A DNA stretch of 64,000 nucleotides from Atkinsonella hypoxylon (Eukaryota > Ascomycota > Sordariomycetes > Hypocreales > Clavicipitaceae), in the NCBI GenBank assembly GCA_000729835.1, contig JFHB01000039.1:1-64000 (forward strand). Direction: 5' to 3'. Below the pieces are notes generated by a model. That model did not search any database. It had not been told where the DNA came from and worked only from the letters and a program-made list of their open reading frames with translations. Both the position numbers and the translations under genes were made by a program. Within the stretch, counting starts at the first letter, position 1. Every line of letters starts with the position of its first letter. Of the stretch, positions 33,013 to 43,497 are shown piece by piece.

Positions 33013-34556
33013 ATGGCTACCGCTACTCGGATTTTGATTTCTCCCCATGCCACGGGACTGTGGAAGGCGAAGCAAGATGAGGAGGCGGCTGCCAAGGTAA
33101 CCAAATTACTGCAGGAAGATCTCGAGGTATGGCAATCAATAATTACCGAAAGCGAATGCCAATTAGCCCATCACTTACCATTCAATCAGAATCATACTGT
33201 CTTCTTTAACGAGTCCGGTTTTCACAATCACGTAAGTGTGCTCCATCGCTCCACGTCAAACTCGAGAGTCAGCAGGCTTATCCAAACCCTAGATTGTACA
33301 CCAACTGCTAACGCTTTATGGTACCGGTGCGCCAGCAGCTACGCTTCAGGCTGCCTATGATGCCAACAAGACTTATCAGTTGGAACTGAAACCCGTTCGG
33401 GAGGACATTGTGACTGGTTTGAAAAATGACTGGTCTGCAAATGCGCCCAAATATCTCGGGTCCGGCCAGTATTACTCTGAGTTCCTCAGCTTCTTCCAAC
33501 GTGAGATTGAGGGAAGCGGTTGGCAAGCCGTGATCAATGAGTTCTTGTGCCAAGACACCGCCAAGTCTCGAGACATCGTCCAGCGCTTATTTGCTGGCAT
33601 CATCCACCCCATGATCCAGCTTCAGTATGGGCTGGAATGGGAACAGCCTGCCATTATAGCCGAAGGTCTAGCCCAAGCAGCAGTTCATGGTAATCCGCTG
33701 AGAGACTTCTTCACTCAAGTCGATGCTGCCGTCGAACTCATTGATCAATCAGGTGCAGAAGTTAAGAATCGTCATCTTTCGGAGATCTGTGAAAGAATTC
33801 GCAAAGATAACGCCAGCTTGGCCAGCAGCGCAGCCTGGGACGACCCCAATCCTCTATATGAGGGCGTATTGGGGAGAGGATTGCAGGATGCAGTTGCATT
33901 GGCAGCCACATTGCGAGTGAAGGATGAGGACTTTGAAGAGAAGGTCGCCGAGGTGTTCCATCACAATGCATACGCCGCCGCTGCAGCTTTTTGGAATCCG
34001 CCGCATATTCCGAAATATGATTTTTTTCTCATGTTAGTACTTCTCTTCTCTTCTGGTTGTCTGTTGATCAATCAATACAATCATGACATGCGCTAACCGA
34101 TGATAAATGACGCGTAGCCATAGCCTCAACTCCTGTCCCTTCCTTTTGACCTTGGACAAGAGTTTTATCCCAAAGAGTGCCAAGATCCGCATTCTTGAGC
34201 ACAAGATGCGTTATGATCTCGTGCAGTACATTGCCCGAGGCTGTCCGCCACTGAAGATGTCGTCTATCCGGAGCTATACTCCGGCAGTGTCTGAACCTGT
34301 TTCTGGGCCTGCAGATCTTCTCCCCAAGTATCATGGCATCATCGACGATGGCCATCTCATCAAAGTCGCTCGAGCACTGCTTCTTGCAGAGGAAGTATCG
34401 AGGAAGTGGAGAGGGCGGCCGTGGATGAGGCTGGATCGGGACGACGACTGGATGAAGGCCCATTGCATGCTTTGGAAAGGGGCAGCCGGTCAGGACACGA
34501 TTTGGGTAAGAGGTGCCGGATTCCAGGAAGCGTGGAAGGACATTCCAAAGCTTTAA
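33013..34556 (+). CDS. Questin-oxidase-like protein
   Basis: Four exons, 33013-33126, 33190-33231, 33293-34032 and 34118-34556, give 444 residues. The sequence matches the questin oxidase-like family (PF14027; relatives include AflY and the questin oxidases of geodin-type pathways). Family-like stretches are HNHIVHQLLTLYGTGAP near residue 48, YYSEFLSFFQREIEGSGW near 98, LFAGIIHPMIQLQYGLEW near 138 with its conserved histidine, FHHNAYAAAAAFWNPP near 280, and the C-terminal HLIKVARALLLAEE. Characterised members cleave an aromatic ring by a Baeyer-Villiger-like reaction, but most members are uncharacterised. No polyketide synthase lies in this window, so the substrate is unknown. Its position next to the peptide and UstYa-like genes suggests, but does not prove, a joint pathway. 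It also could be a stand-alone gene. Confidence 0.82.
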
Positions 34557-34605
34557 AGGCTTATTGTTGCAAATCGTCCGGGGGGGGGGATTTGAATTGT
34601 AAAGG

Positions 34606-34640
34606 GCGATGAGGCGATGAGGCGATAAGGCGATGAGGCG
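34606..34640. repeat. GCGATGAG tandem repeat
   Basis: Four copies of an 8-9 base GCGATGAG-like unit directly after the questin-oxidase-like gene. Confidence 0.75.
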
Positions 34641-34713
34641 AATACCTATACAGGTAGGTATGTATTTGGGAATAATCAAGTAGGCAGGCGGAAAAAGATA
34701 TTGTGGTGTCTTC

Positions 34714-34902
34714 CGTGTATACGCCCGGGAGTACAGTAAATCTCAGGTCCAGACCATGTGTATTTTTGGCCAGAATAGCAGGCAGTGAAGAGTTTTGGTA
34801 TATTCCGTATGCTATTCCGTACTCCGTATTGTGCCCCAAAATACACCCGCTCTGGACCCGCTCTGGACCAACGCACACATGCATGGTCTGGGCGTATACA
34901 CG
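34714..34902. mobile_element. MITE-like inverted-repeat element, copy 2
   Basis: A 189-bp unit with 13-bp perfect terminal inverted repeats: CGTGTATACGCCC at 34714-34726 and its reverse complement at 34890-34902. If the ends are trimmed to TACGCCC...GGGCGTA, a TA dinucleotide flanks both sides, as in Tc1/mariner-type MITEs. Subterminal CCAGACCATG blocks are also inverted. A 29-base block at 34733-34761 is identical to 21471-21499. No coding capacity. Confidence 0.65.
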
Positions 34903-35594
34903 TGCGAACTTCAAGATCTGGCTCCATGCTAGGCCCGAAGGTCAGCGCGGTAACTAACTAATCAACTACTCCCAGCAGCATACACAGAAATGTTAAATTC
35001 ATAATTATCTCGCCACTGCACGCTTGCTGTGCTCTCTAACTTCCGCCTCGTCTTCATTCCGTAACGCTCTGATTCCACACCCAGCCAATCAAGCTTGTAC
35101 GCATCTTAGAGGCGCGTGTACACACAACTGCGCGTCATAGGCGTCTAATACGTCACATTGGCGGTGTCGAAGAATTACACAAACATCCATTGCGAAGCTG
35201 GTCTCCCGTCCGTCGATGGTCGTCCGTCAACAGCCACAGCCTTCTTCACTATGGGGAAGAGCGGGCAAGGCACCATGGGGTTTGAAATTTTTGAGATTTA
35301 ATACAAGAAGACTGCGGCGACTTTTGTGATGAAATGAGTGGCTGATATGTTTGGTATGAGGCATCAGCATGTACATCGCATGGCAATACCGCTGCTGACA
35401 AGTAACTTCGCTGTGACATGCCCCCTATTGTCTCTATTAAAGTGTACGCCTCTATATTCGGTTCAATCCTACCAAGGCATGATGCAATGGTGGGAGTGTA
35501 TGTCCAAATTGCTGGTCGCAAATTATACATCACATTTTCCCTGTAAATGTACCTAATATATGTATATACATCATCTATCGTGCCCTGCGCCCGC

Positions 35595-38413
35595 CTACTC
35601 CAGTCCAACCCATTCATCCGATGATTCCTCTGACTCCTCTGCCTTCCCATTTGCGCCCAAATCAATCCTTGATCCATCGTTTCCCTTAAACTCCGCGAGA
35701 GACACCTGCATCCGTTTGTTTGCCTCTCGGCCAGCCTGCCCGAGGAGATAATCCACCATGTACACGTTCTCATCCGCTAGCCGCCTGATCTCGTCCCTCA
35801 TCTTAGCAATGGCGCGTGAAACAATTCTCAACTCGACATCTACCTTACTCCTGTTTGCTGTCAACCACGAACCGTGCTTGTCAATCAGGGCTTTGATCCA
35901 AAGGAGACAGAATTCGATGTGTGGTGATTCTTCCGTCTGTGCAGCGACGAAGCGTAGTAATCTTGATACATACACGGTTGGCAGGTCGCCCACCGTCAGA
36001 GATATGTCCGAAGCGGGAATAGCTTGGAATACGCGCTTGATCAAGCCGGCTTCATTTAGTCGGAATGCCATGACCAAAGCCTTGATATAATCACGTTCGG
36101 ATTCCAACACATTTAGTGTTGAAGCCGGTGTGATTTCCATATTCAGATCGAAAGGGTCGAACTGGATGGTATTATCGAGGCTGTAGATGAGGAGACCTTC
36201 TGTTGATGCGGCGCAGAAGGCTGTCCCAGCAGGTGAAAAAGCAATACCGTTGACCCGAACGGCCGGTAGCTTTTTGCGCGCTGACGGATCGCCACCCCGT
36301 TTTGACCCCGGCAGACTTGAATCAATGCGATCTTCACGATCTGATGCTTCGCCTTGATCATCTATCTCCTCCAACGGCCCTGCCTCAGTAAGTCGATTGC
36401 TGTTAAGAAACTCTTGTGTTCCCGATAGAGACAGGTTCACGCTGACGGTGAACTTCTTCAGCAAAACCATTGTCGTCACCGAGTATAGACAAATATACTT
36501 GCTATTGCCGCCAGCGAGAAGACAGCTTCCATCCGTGCTATATCGAATCGAGTTGAAGCTCTTAGTGCCTGCTACATTGGCAGCCGTTCGTCGATCGCCA
36601 AATTTTCGCCCCCCGGAAACATCGCGCCGTCCGTCAAGACCAGCAACTTGTTCAGCGTCAGCCATAGACCAAAAGGTCAATTGGCCGTCGAGTGTTGAGA
36701 TGGCAAGCTGCAGTGAGTCTGGTCGGATGGCAATATCAAGAACATCTGCCTGTAATTGAAGAGGCTCGCTGGTCTGGGTGCGATTGAAGATGGACCATAT
36801 TCTCGCTGTACGATCCCAGCTTCCACTGACAAGTGAGTCTCCATTTGGTGAAAACGCCAACGCTGATACCGGTCCTTCATGGCCAGACAGTTGGTCGAGT
36901 AGCTGGCCGGTTTGAACGGACCAAATGTGAATATCGAAGGAGTCTAGCGAGCCGGCCGCGACAACCTCACCGCTAGGGTCTACGGCCAAGCAGGAGAATG
37001 ATAGCCGCGTCGGTGCGGTAAATGTGCGAAAGTTCCTATATCGGATTAAATCCCAAGCTCGAACTGAACCATCCAAACTTGATGTGAAAAGCACGTTTCC
37101 TTTTTTGGCAAACTCGCATGCTGTTACACCGCTTAAGTGTTCTGTAAACGTAACAATGCAGAAGCCCGATTCAATGTCCCAAACTTTGATCTTGCCATCA
37201 TCCGCTGTCGTGACAATGCGTCGTCCATCGGGAGAGTAGACGAGGGAGTTCATCGAGTCAAAATGACCCTGCTGTTTTAGAATATATGATTCTGATTGCC
37301 ACTCCCATACCAAAAGCTGACCAAGCTTAGAAGCCCCAAATGCGAGCCATTCTCCACTCGTGTTGATAGTGACAAAATCAATGTCGTTCTGAGATATACT
37401 CAGTTTGTGGATATTATTGAAGTCTGGCATTTCATATAGTCCGAAAATACCGTTCGAGAAACCCGCTACCAGAAGATTTGATTCAGGGTGGAACGCCGCA
37501 CATCGAACATGAGCGCTTCCCTGCATGAAGTAGTTTTTTTGGACAATGCGCCAACGCATATCAGAGTCATCATCCGCGTCCTCCATATCCTCTTCCTCTT
37601 TGTGGTTGATGGGCTTCACGTAGCGCCAGTCAAACACTGCGCCGTCTTTGCTAACCGTGTATATTGTCTCTTGGTCTTCGGAGAACCACGCACCAATGAC
37701 TGTCTGCTTGTGACCAGAGAGAACTGTTGGCGTAAAGCCGTCCTCCTGGTCCACGCTCCATATCCGGGTCGTTAGATCTTTGGACGCTGTCAAGAAGAAT
37801 CTAGAGTCGCTGGACCACTCGATATGTCCCACAGTGTCGAAATGTCCCATATGTCTATGATGCCTTACAAAAGGCGCAAATTCAATTTCACCGTCCGCAT
37901 TGGTGTCGGGCGTAGACGGCACGTGCCATACCTCGATCTTGCGCCCCAGGCCCACGACAAAATGTCTCCCGGAGGGCGAGAATGAAAGTGCAGTAACTTG
38001 CGACTTAAATGAAAAGTGATAAATAGCAATTTGCCGAGGGACATTTGTCAGAATAGCGTGTCCATCTTCGTCAATCGTGAGGAGCAGATTGCCGCGGGGA
38101 GTGAGTCCGATTCGTGCTATATTCTTGCGATGAGCGAATGGTAGGGTGTGCGATTTGTTCCTGCACCGCCTTGATGTTAGCCTCTTGCCGATTTGACTTC
38201 GCTGCTTTATGGGAAGGCTCACTCAACAAGATCAAATACAGTGACACGATTACCAACCGGCGAGAACAAATGGGTTCCGTCTGGGCTGAAGAGTAAATTG
38301 CCCTGGCAGTAGACCGTGCCCAACAAATTTGAGAACTATCGCGTAGTCAGCAATATTTTTTGAGATAAGAACGACTTGTTATTGGTCCTCCTTACCCTGA
38401 AGTCGGTCTTCAT
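35595..38413 (-). CDS. PWP2: Periodic tryptophan protein 2 (U3 snoRNP / SSU processome, UTP-B)
   Basis: WD-repeat scaffold of the UTP-B complex needed for 18S rRNA maturation in the nucleolus. Exons 38413-38396 (MKTDFR only), 38335-38223 and 38160-35595 give 898 residues, close to yeast Pwp2 (923). The joins give FRFSNLLGTVYCQGNLLFSP and DLVENKSHTLPFAHRKNI, the conserved Pwp2 start. Fourteen or so WD-type units follow, for example TRIWSVDQEDGFT, SPDGRRIVTTADDGKIKVWD, TSSLDGSVRAWDL, HEGPVSALAFSPNGDSLVSG and SWDRTARIW. The C-terminal helical Utp12-like domain (about 690-860) contains RVFQAIPASDISLTV and FCLLWIKALIDKHG. The tail is acidic (EESEESSDEW). The first exon of six codons is easy to miss. 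Confidence 0.95.
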
Positions 38414-39668
38414 GTTTGTTGTTCTACTGAAAAGCCATTATGCATGTATGTAACTATATGTTGAAGTCCAGGACGATCCCAGTCCTTCAAAATTTCGACG
38501 AAATAGCTTATCGATAAAGACCAGTGCGTCTCGCTGCGCCCGAGCCGAGTTAGCGCGAAATAATGGGCTCAGTATGTTAGGTACCTAGGTACTTAGCGCG
38601 CCGGTAGATGACCCATTATTCACACCACAGCGCCCTTGTTGCCTTATTAATATTGATTTATAGTGGCGACTGCTGTGTAATGCGCTACCAGTTGATGATA
38701 ATTACCTTTGTGCACCAAGATACCTGGTACTTCTAGCGTCTTGAGTGTTCGTAGCACATAAAGGACTGTAGATAAGCGATTCTAACAGGTAGGTACCTAC
38801 GGTACATGTAGCAAAAAAACCATTGAAGCTACTTCGACATCCAAGAGATACCCTGCACTAACCAGATCGAGATTGTACCTGACTGTAATTTTCCCGAGTG
38901 TCCGGTAGGTAAATCCTGCAATGTGCCCACACCTAATGATAAGATAGTCCGGCTATCTTATCAGTCGCTTAGGTAATGATGCAGCACTTTTGAAATGATT
39001 CTTCGTATTGAGGCTCTCACATGCGGTGGCCAGATTAACCCGCACGTCAGGACCAATATAGCAAATTTGACTCTTCCTGCAACCGACCACAACCAATGCA
39101 TTTAAAGCCTAATTTCGATCAAAACTACATTTCTAGGTGTTTAATCGAATCCTATACAGCATTATACATCTAAGTTCTAATTTAATAACGTGCTTGAACC
39201 TCTGAAGCATTGATTCAATCCACCTATTGATGGTCGCGACGTCCAGGTTAATCTGGCTACCCCTTGACTCTGTCAAAGCAAGCGCTGCGCACTGGCCGCC
39301 TCGTTAGCGTGTGTGGTGCGTACGAAAGAAAAGCGGGCTTGGGTAGACAGCCAGACAGCCAATCAGACGTGCTTACCTACTACCTGCCTATGGCAGCAAA
39401 TTTGCCTTGGGGCACCAATGGTTCTCCCCTCCCCTTCTGGTTTTGGCCCCTGAAGCACAAGCTGCTGCCTCCCAAGCTACAACAACCTCCACCTGCCGTG
39501 AACCTGATCTTGAATTTTGGACAGCATCCTTCAATTCGACTCGTACCAGATCCATCTCGGTGTGGTTCTTGTATGTTCTGGTCAAAGCGCACTGTCCTTA
39601 ATCGGTATTCATCGTAACAGAGTTCCTTTTAGACGTACCCTTCCCTCGCACAATCCCTTTCGCCCACG
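38414..39668. other. Divergent intergenic region PWP2 / septin
   Basis: No gene seen. It contains several TAGGTACCTA-like palindromic motifs (near 38579-38595 and 38790-38803) that are common in fungal intergenic DNA. Short ORFs before the septin start overlap its promoter and are not recognised. Confidence 0.55.
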
Positions 39669-41045
39669 ATGGCCCCAGCTGCGGAGAGTGCCTCGCCGAT
39701 TGGCATCGCCAATCTCCCTAACCAGCGACACAAGATCGTCGCCAAACGGGGAGCTAGCTTCACGATTATGGTATGTTTGAATTGTCTCATTGGAAGTTTA
39801 TATCGGCAACTCTGCCGCAAGCTGCCGCAAGCAGTTCGGAAAAACTGACGTGTATCACCTAGGTTGCTGGCGAGTCTGGCCTCGGAAAGACGACCTTCAT
39901 CAACACCCTCTTCTCCACCACCATCAAGAACTATGCCGACCACAAACGTCGACATCAGAAGCAAGTTGATAAGACCGTCGAGATTGAAATCACCAAGGCC
40001 GAACTCGAGGAGAAGTTTTTTAAGGGTGCGCCCCCTTCCCCCCAAGATGCCAACTAGCCCTCTCTGTTTCCGTAACTGACCATTGATAGTCCGCTTGACT
40101 GTTATCGACACTCCTGGATTTGGTGACTATGTCAATAATCGAGACTCTTGGATGCCTATTATCGAATTCCTTGACGACCAGCACGAGTCTTATATGCTTC
40201 AGGAGCAGCAGCCTCGCCGTCAGGACAAAATCGACCTGCGCGTCCATGCCTGTCTCTACTTCATCCGCCCCACCGGCCACACCTTGAAGCCTCTCGATAT
40301 TGAGGTCATGAAGAGGCTTTGCTCCCGCGTCAATTTGATCCCCGTCATTGCTAAGGCGGATACGTTGAGCCCTGCTGACTTGGCCAAGTTCAGGCAAAGA
40401 GTGAGTTTTGATTGATGGGAAAGCTGTCGTAATCACGAATGCATAAAACTTATACTCGTCGTCCAGATCATCTCTGTTATTGAGGCCCAGAACATCAAAA
40501 TCTACCAGCCCCCGATCGAGGAAGACGATGAAGCTGCCGCCCAGCATGCCCGCAGCCTCATGGCCGCCATGCCCTTCGCCGTAATTGGTTCCGAGAAGGA
40601 CGTTAAGACTAGCGATGGTCGCATCGTCAAGGGCCGCCAATACTCCTGGGGCGTTGCCGAGGTCGAGAACGAAGATCACTGCGATTTTAAGAAGCTGCGA
40701 TCTATCCTAATCCGTACTCATATGCTAGACCTCATTCACACCACCGAAGAGCTACACTACGAGGCTTACCGTGCCCAGCAGATGGAGACCCGCAAATTCG
40801 GTGAAGCTCGTCCCCGCAAGTTGGACAACCCCAAATTCAAGGAAGAAGAAGAGGCCCTGCGCAAACGTTTCACTGAACAAGTCAAGATCGAGGAACAGCG
40901 ATTCCGCCAATGGGAACAGAAGCTCATCGCCGAGAGAGATCGCCTCAACAAGGATCTCGAGCAGACCCATGCTCATATCAAGCAATTGGAAACCGAACTC
41001 GAGCAGATGCAGGGCAGCGCTGTCCGCAGCCACGGCCGCCGCTAA
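39669..41045 (+). CDS. CDC12: Septin, Cdc12/AspC type
   Basis: GTP-binding filament protein that organises septa and polarity sites at the plasma membrane. Exons 39669-39770, 39863-40025, 40090-40400 and 40467-41045 give 384 residues. The N-terminus SPIGIANLPNQRHKIV precedes the P-loop GESGLGKT (near residue 36), the G3 motif DTPGFGD and the G4 motif AKAD. The septin unique element follows (KGRQYSWGVAEVENEDHCDF), then a C-terminal coiled coil from about residue 300 (EEEEALRKRFTEQVKIEEQR to LETELEQMQ). The region WMPIIEFLDDQHESYM and the N-terminus fit Cdc12 better than Cdc3, Cdc10 or Cdc11, but the subgroup rests on memory of yeast sequences. It is divergent from PWP2. Confidence 0.9.
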
Positions 41046-41879
41046 GCCCAGATTGGCTTCAAAAGCATGTGATATTAATGTTGCTCAATTCTGTCATGGC
41101 TTCTTTGGCACAATTGCTCCATTTTGAAAGCTAGAAGCGGGGAGAGCACGACATATTTTACAATAGTGGACTATCGATAACACAGAGGAGGGAGGAGAGA
41201 GGCATTTTATGGATTCTCGGGCACCTACTAATACCATTAGAGATTTCGAAGGGCTCTAGTGGGAGTTTGCCTGTTGGTGAGCGGAGGCACGGAGGTCGCT
41301 TTTGATTCTTGATGCCTTAAGAATCTCTTGATGTACTGGGCGGTTGCGGAAAAGTATAGTCCCCTTTACTTTCTTTCCCTTACCACGGAGAACCGGGGGC
41401 GCCAGGAATGCAAGCCCTTGTCTTTATTTTTTGATCATGTAGCCTTATCTTTATTTGCTCGGTTAATGCTCAATCACTGTTTTTCAGTCAGCTAGGCAAC
41501 GAACTTGGTCAATTCCATGTATTCATAATTTATGATGCCATGTGTGATGTGCAGGTGCGATTTGATCTGTGCGTCGTATGATGCGCACCCGGCAAACATC
41601 ACTACTCGGCACGGATGAGCCATCTTAAGCCAGGTGCATGTTGAAATTGAAATGAATGCTCAAATAGAGTTCGAAAGTAAGTCTGGGTTTCACAGCCAGC
41701 TCATGACCCGTAGTTCAGTACCTTCACATGCTAATCCTGACCCCAAACCATGACTCGCTCGCTACCTGCTGCCTTGTTCTTCAGACAATACTTTTTGAGG
41801 GTTACACGATATGCCACCAGACTATGACATCTACAAGATGAGACGTGAGGAGCAAATAATACCTTTGTTTTCTAGCTTG
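41046..41879. other. Convergent 3' intergenic region septin / kinase
   Basis: Both 3' ends meet here. No gene or clear repeat seen. Confidence 0.6.
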
Positions 41880-43497
41880 TTAAACGGAATCCATAGTCGC
41901 TCTCGTCACAAGCTGTTCGTTTTTATTGCCCAATCTCGAGATCTGCAAAAAGGCATCTACGCCGTATCCCTCCAGACTGTGTAGATTGAGGTTGCCCGCC
42001 CAGTACTCGGCGTATACTCTACTTAAAGGGAGGCCCATGCCCAGTCGTAAGTTTGGGGGCCGACTTGTGAGGGAAGAAAGGGAGCTTTGATATGTGGGGG
42101 TTATGAGGTCGGCGCGGCCTAATTCATGTTCAACATGGAGTTCTTGCATTGTGGCTGCCATGCGGGGGACTCGGCCAAGGTTCTCGAGACGATGATGCGA
42201 GTTGGGGCCCTTAGAGAAGGACCATAGGTAGGGAAGTTCGTCGCGAGGAATGCCGCCTCCCCGATCAGAAATGCGGAATATGACATGTTCTTGGGCCTCG
42301 CAAATGGTGACTTCGACAGGAGGAGGAGGGTCGGGGCACTTCTTTTTTTGGTGGCGCTCGATGACGGCTTGGACGGAGTTGCGAAGGAGCTCGCCGACTA
42401 TGTACTCTATGTGACTGAGAATGTAGGGGAAGTTGGCGTCGAGATGGCCTACTACTTTTATTTCCGGGATGGGCACGTTCGGACCGTTGGTGGATCGAGC
42501 GAGGACGGTGACTGCTTTCGCGCATCGCTCAATGACATCTTTGGCAGAGCAGCGGATGAAGACTTCGCCGATGAAGTCAGACTCGGAGAGTTTAGCGCCG
42601 GACGAGAAGTATGATGAGTTGAAAGTTTCGGTGAGGGAGAGATGTTGCTCAGCGATGACCCGGCGGGAGATGCGCTGTTGATAGTTGCAAAGAGAGCTGT
42701 TAGCAAGGATTCGTGGGAGGCCTTCGTGGGGAGAAGAAGCGAAAAGCGTGAGCAAGGAAGTTATACAGAGCGAAGAATGGTGTTCATGAATTTGTCAAGG
42801 TCTTGGGGGTCCATGAGACCGCCGCACTCGAGGATGCCCATGGCTAGCTTGGGAATGACGGTTAGATGGCCCTTAAGGTTGTGACTTATTATTTCACAGA
42901 GCTTCTCGTTGTCTTCCAGAGTCTTGACTTCTTTCGTCTTTCGGAATTGATCAAATGCATTATAGTACAGATCGTAGACTTCGTTTATATGTGGATTGGT
43001 AACGACGACGTAGGGCAGCTGCTGCATGTCGCGGAGACGATGTGCTATTCTAAGTGACGAGGGGGAGTTAGTGGTCGAAGGTTACAGAGCAGAAGGCAGC
43101 ACAGGATCTTGGACTACCTCACTGGAAGTTCTGTCCTAACGTAGTTTGCTGAGCTGATAAGTCGCGATTCCGTCAAGGACCGCCCAAAGACCATCAGCTG
43201 TCTTAAGCTGATGGGCCTTGCTTCTCTTGCTACCCATCTGCAAGGAGAGAAGATGCGTCAGCAGATTGCGCTTGATGAATCTGAAGGAATCGTGAGCAAA
43301 TACTCGTCTAGGACAGACACTGGCCGCCAGGTTGCGTTGCTAGCATTGCGCAATTGCTGTAGTCCAATGCGCGGAAAGATCGCAGCTCGAGGGTCCCATT
43401 GCGGCCTGATGACAACGGTTCTTGCAGATGACCTTAAGGCGTCACATCGATTCCGTCGGCATCGTTCCCTGGTATTGCGCAACACGGTAGAAAACAT
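41880..43497 (-). CDS. Mitochondrial pyruvate/branched-chain 2-oxoacid dehydrogenase kinase
   Basis: Protein kinase of the PDK/BCKDK family that inactivates a mitochondrial 2-oxoacid dehydrogenase by phosphorylating its E1 subunit. Exons 43497-43304, 43237-43118, 43049-42767 and 42674-41880 give 463 residues. The N-terminus MFSTVLRNTRERCRRNRC is rich in arginine, as in mitochondrial presequences. The joins give VLDEWVAREARPISLRQLMVF and ELPVRIAHRLRDMQQLPY, the conserved PDK N-terminal bundle with NPHINEVYDLYYNAF. The GHKL ATPase part shows the N-box ELLRNSVQAVIE, the G1 box ISDRGGGIP with FSKGP, and the G2 box MGLPLSRVYAEYWAGNL. Whether it is the Pkp1 or Pkp2 orthologue cannot be fixed by eye. 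Confidence 0.9.

Larger units (their letters stand above)
34557..35594. other. Intergenic region with simple repeats and an inverted-repeat element
   Basis: Holds a run of 10 G at 34580-34589, a GCGATGAG-type tandem tract (34606-34640) and the element at 34714-34902. No gene seen. Confidence 0.6.

Noticed and set aside
34068..34679. 203-codon minus-strand ORF opposite the last exon of the questin-oxidase-like gene
   Set aside because: Overlaps a well-supported exon and simple repeats; no signal of its own.
38579..38803. TAGGTACCTA-like palindromes (also near 28290-28320)
   Set aside because: Very common motif in fungal intergenic DNA; no specific arrangement seen.
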